Of a stretch of DNA of 57,151 nucleotides, positions 57,025-57,151 are shown piece by piece; within the stretch, counting starts at the first letter, position 1, and the number at the start of each line of letters is the position of its first letter. This stretch comes from Chromera velia (Eukaryota > Sar > Chromeraceae). The stretch covers positions 36,974 to 94,124 of the forward strand of contig JAHBMJ010000277.1 in NCBI GenBank assembly GCA_018398765.1. Direction: 5' to 3'. A program made the translations under genes and the position numbers. Under the pieces are notes generated by a model. It saw nothing but the letters and a program-made list of their open reading frames with translations. It ran no database searches and had not been told where the DNA came from.

Positions 57025-57151
57025 TATTCAGGTAACACACTTACACGCTTACATACTTACCCACTCACACACTTACACACTTACACGCTTACACACTTAC
57101 ACTTACACTTACACAGACACACACACAGACACACACACAGACACACACACA
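57025..57151. repeat. (ACACTTAC)n then (CACAGA)n microsatellite at the window edge
   Basis: Degenerate CACACTTACACGCTTACA units, then CACACACAGA units, running off the end. It would be intronic for the minus-strand gene. Confidence 0.85.

Noticed and set aside
57025-57151. Telomere repeat at the window end
   Set aside because: The units are irregular CACACTTA and CACAGA, not a TTAGGG- or TTTAGGG-type array.

Overview
The window looks like nuclear DNA of a photosynthetic protist with a complex, red-type plastid, most likely an alveolate alga of the chromerid kind. This is an inference from four things seen here. There is a ribosome recycling factor with a signal peptide followed by a transit peptide beginning with phenylalanine. 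GT-AG introns are dense. TGCATGC-type motifs are very frequent, both between genes and at 3' splice sites. Introns are unusually rich in microsatellites. A stramenopile alga is the main alternative. No prokaryotic operon structure, rRNA, tRNA gene or CRISPR array was seen.

Layout. 1-686 holds the end of a leucine-rich-repeat protein (+). 687-4340 is AT-rich intergenic DNA with a hAT-like non-autonomous element. 4342-9178 (-) is a complete seven-exon glycerophosphodiester phosphodiesterase whose second intron is largely tetranucleotide arrays. 9694-11815 (+) holds the broken 5' exons of a P-type H+-ATPase. 12233-13454 (+) is a fragment of a zinc-finger/ankyrin-like gene. 14760-26983 (-) is a very large gene with WD40-like, LamG-like and terminal zinc-ribbon-like regions. 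It diverges from a hybrid histidine kinase at 27908-30975 (+). 32401-35520 (-) is the longer, decayed copy of the zinc-finger/ankyrin gene, interrupted by a Mutator-like MITE. 37326-39927 (-) is the plastid ribosome recycling factor, divergent from a 21-exon kinesin-5 gene at 41647-53976 (+). 54-57 kb is AT-rich DNA with another hAT-like MITE, and the last exon of a further minus-strand gene lies at the edge.

Exon models were built by hand from GT/AG sites and reading-frame phase. For the phosphodiesterase, the WD40/LamG gene, the kinase, the recycling factor and kinesin-5, phases close across all modelled junctions, which is strong internal support. The genes serve unrelated functions: lipid turnover, signalling, plastid translation and spindle motility.

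The most unusual signal is a recurring structure at exon-intron boundaries. In five places (four in kinesin-5, one in the phosphodiesterase) 37-62 bp covering a splice site is duplicated in direct orientation around a 47-66 bp spacer. Four of the five spacers share a TCTGTAT core. They may be a family of tiny intron-associated insertions or the scars of a repair process that lengthens introns.
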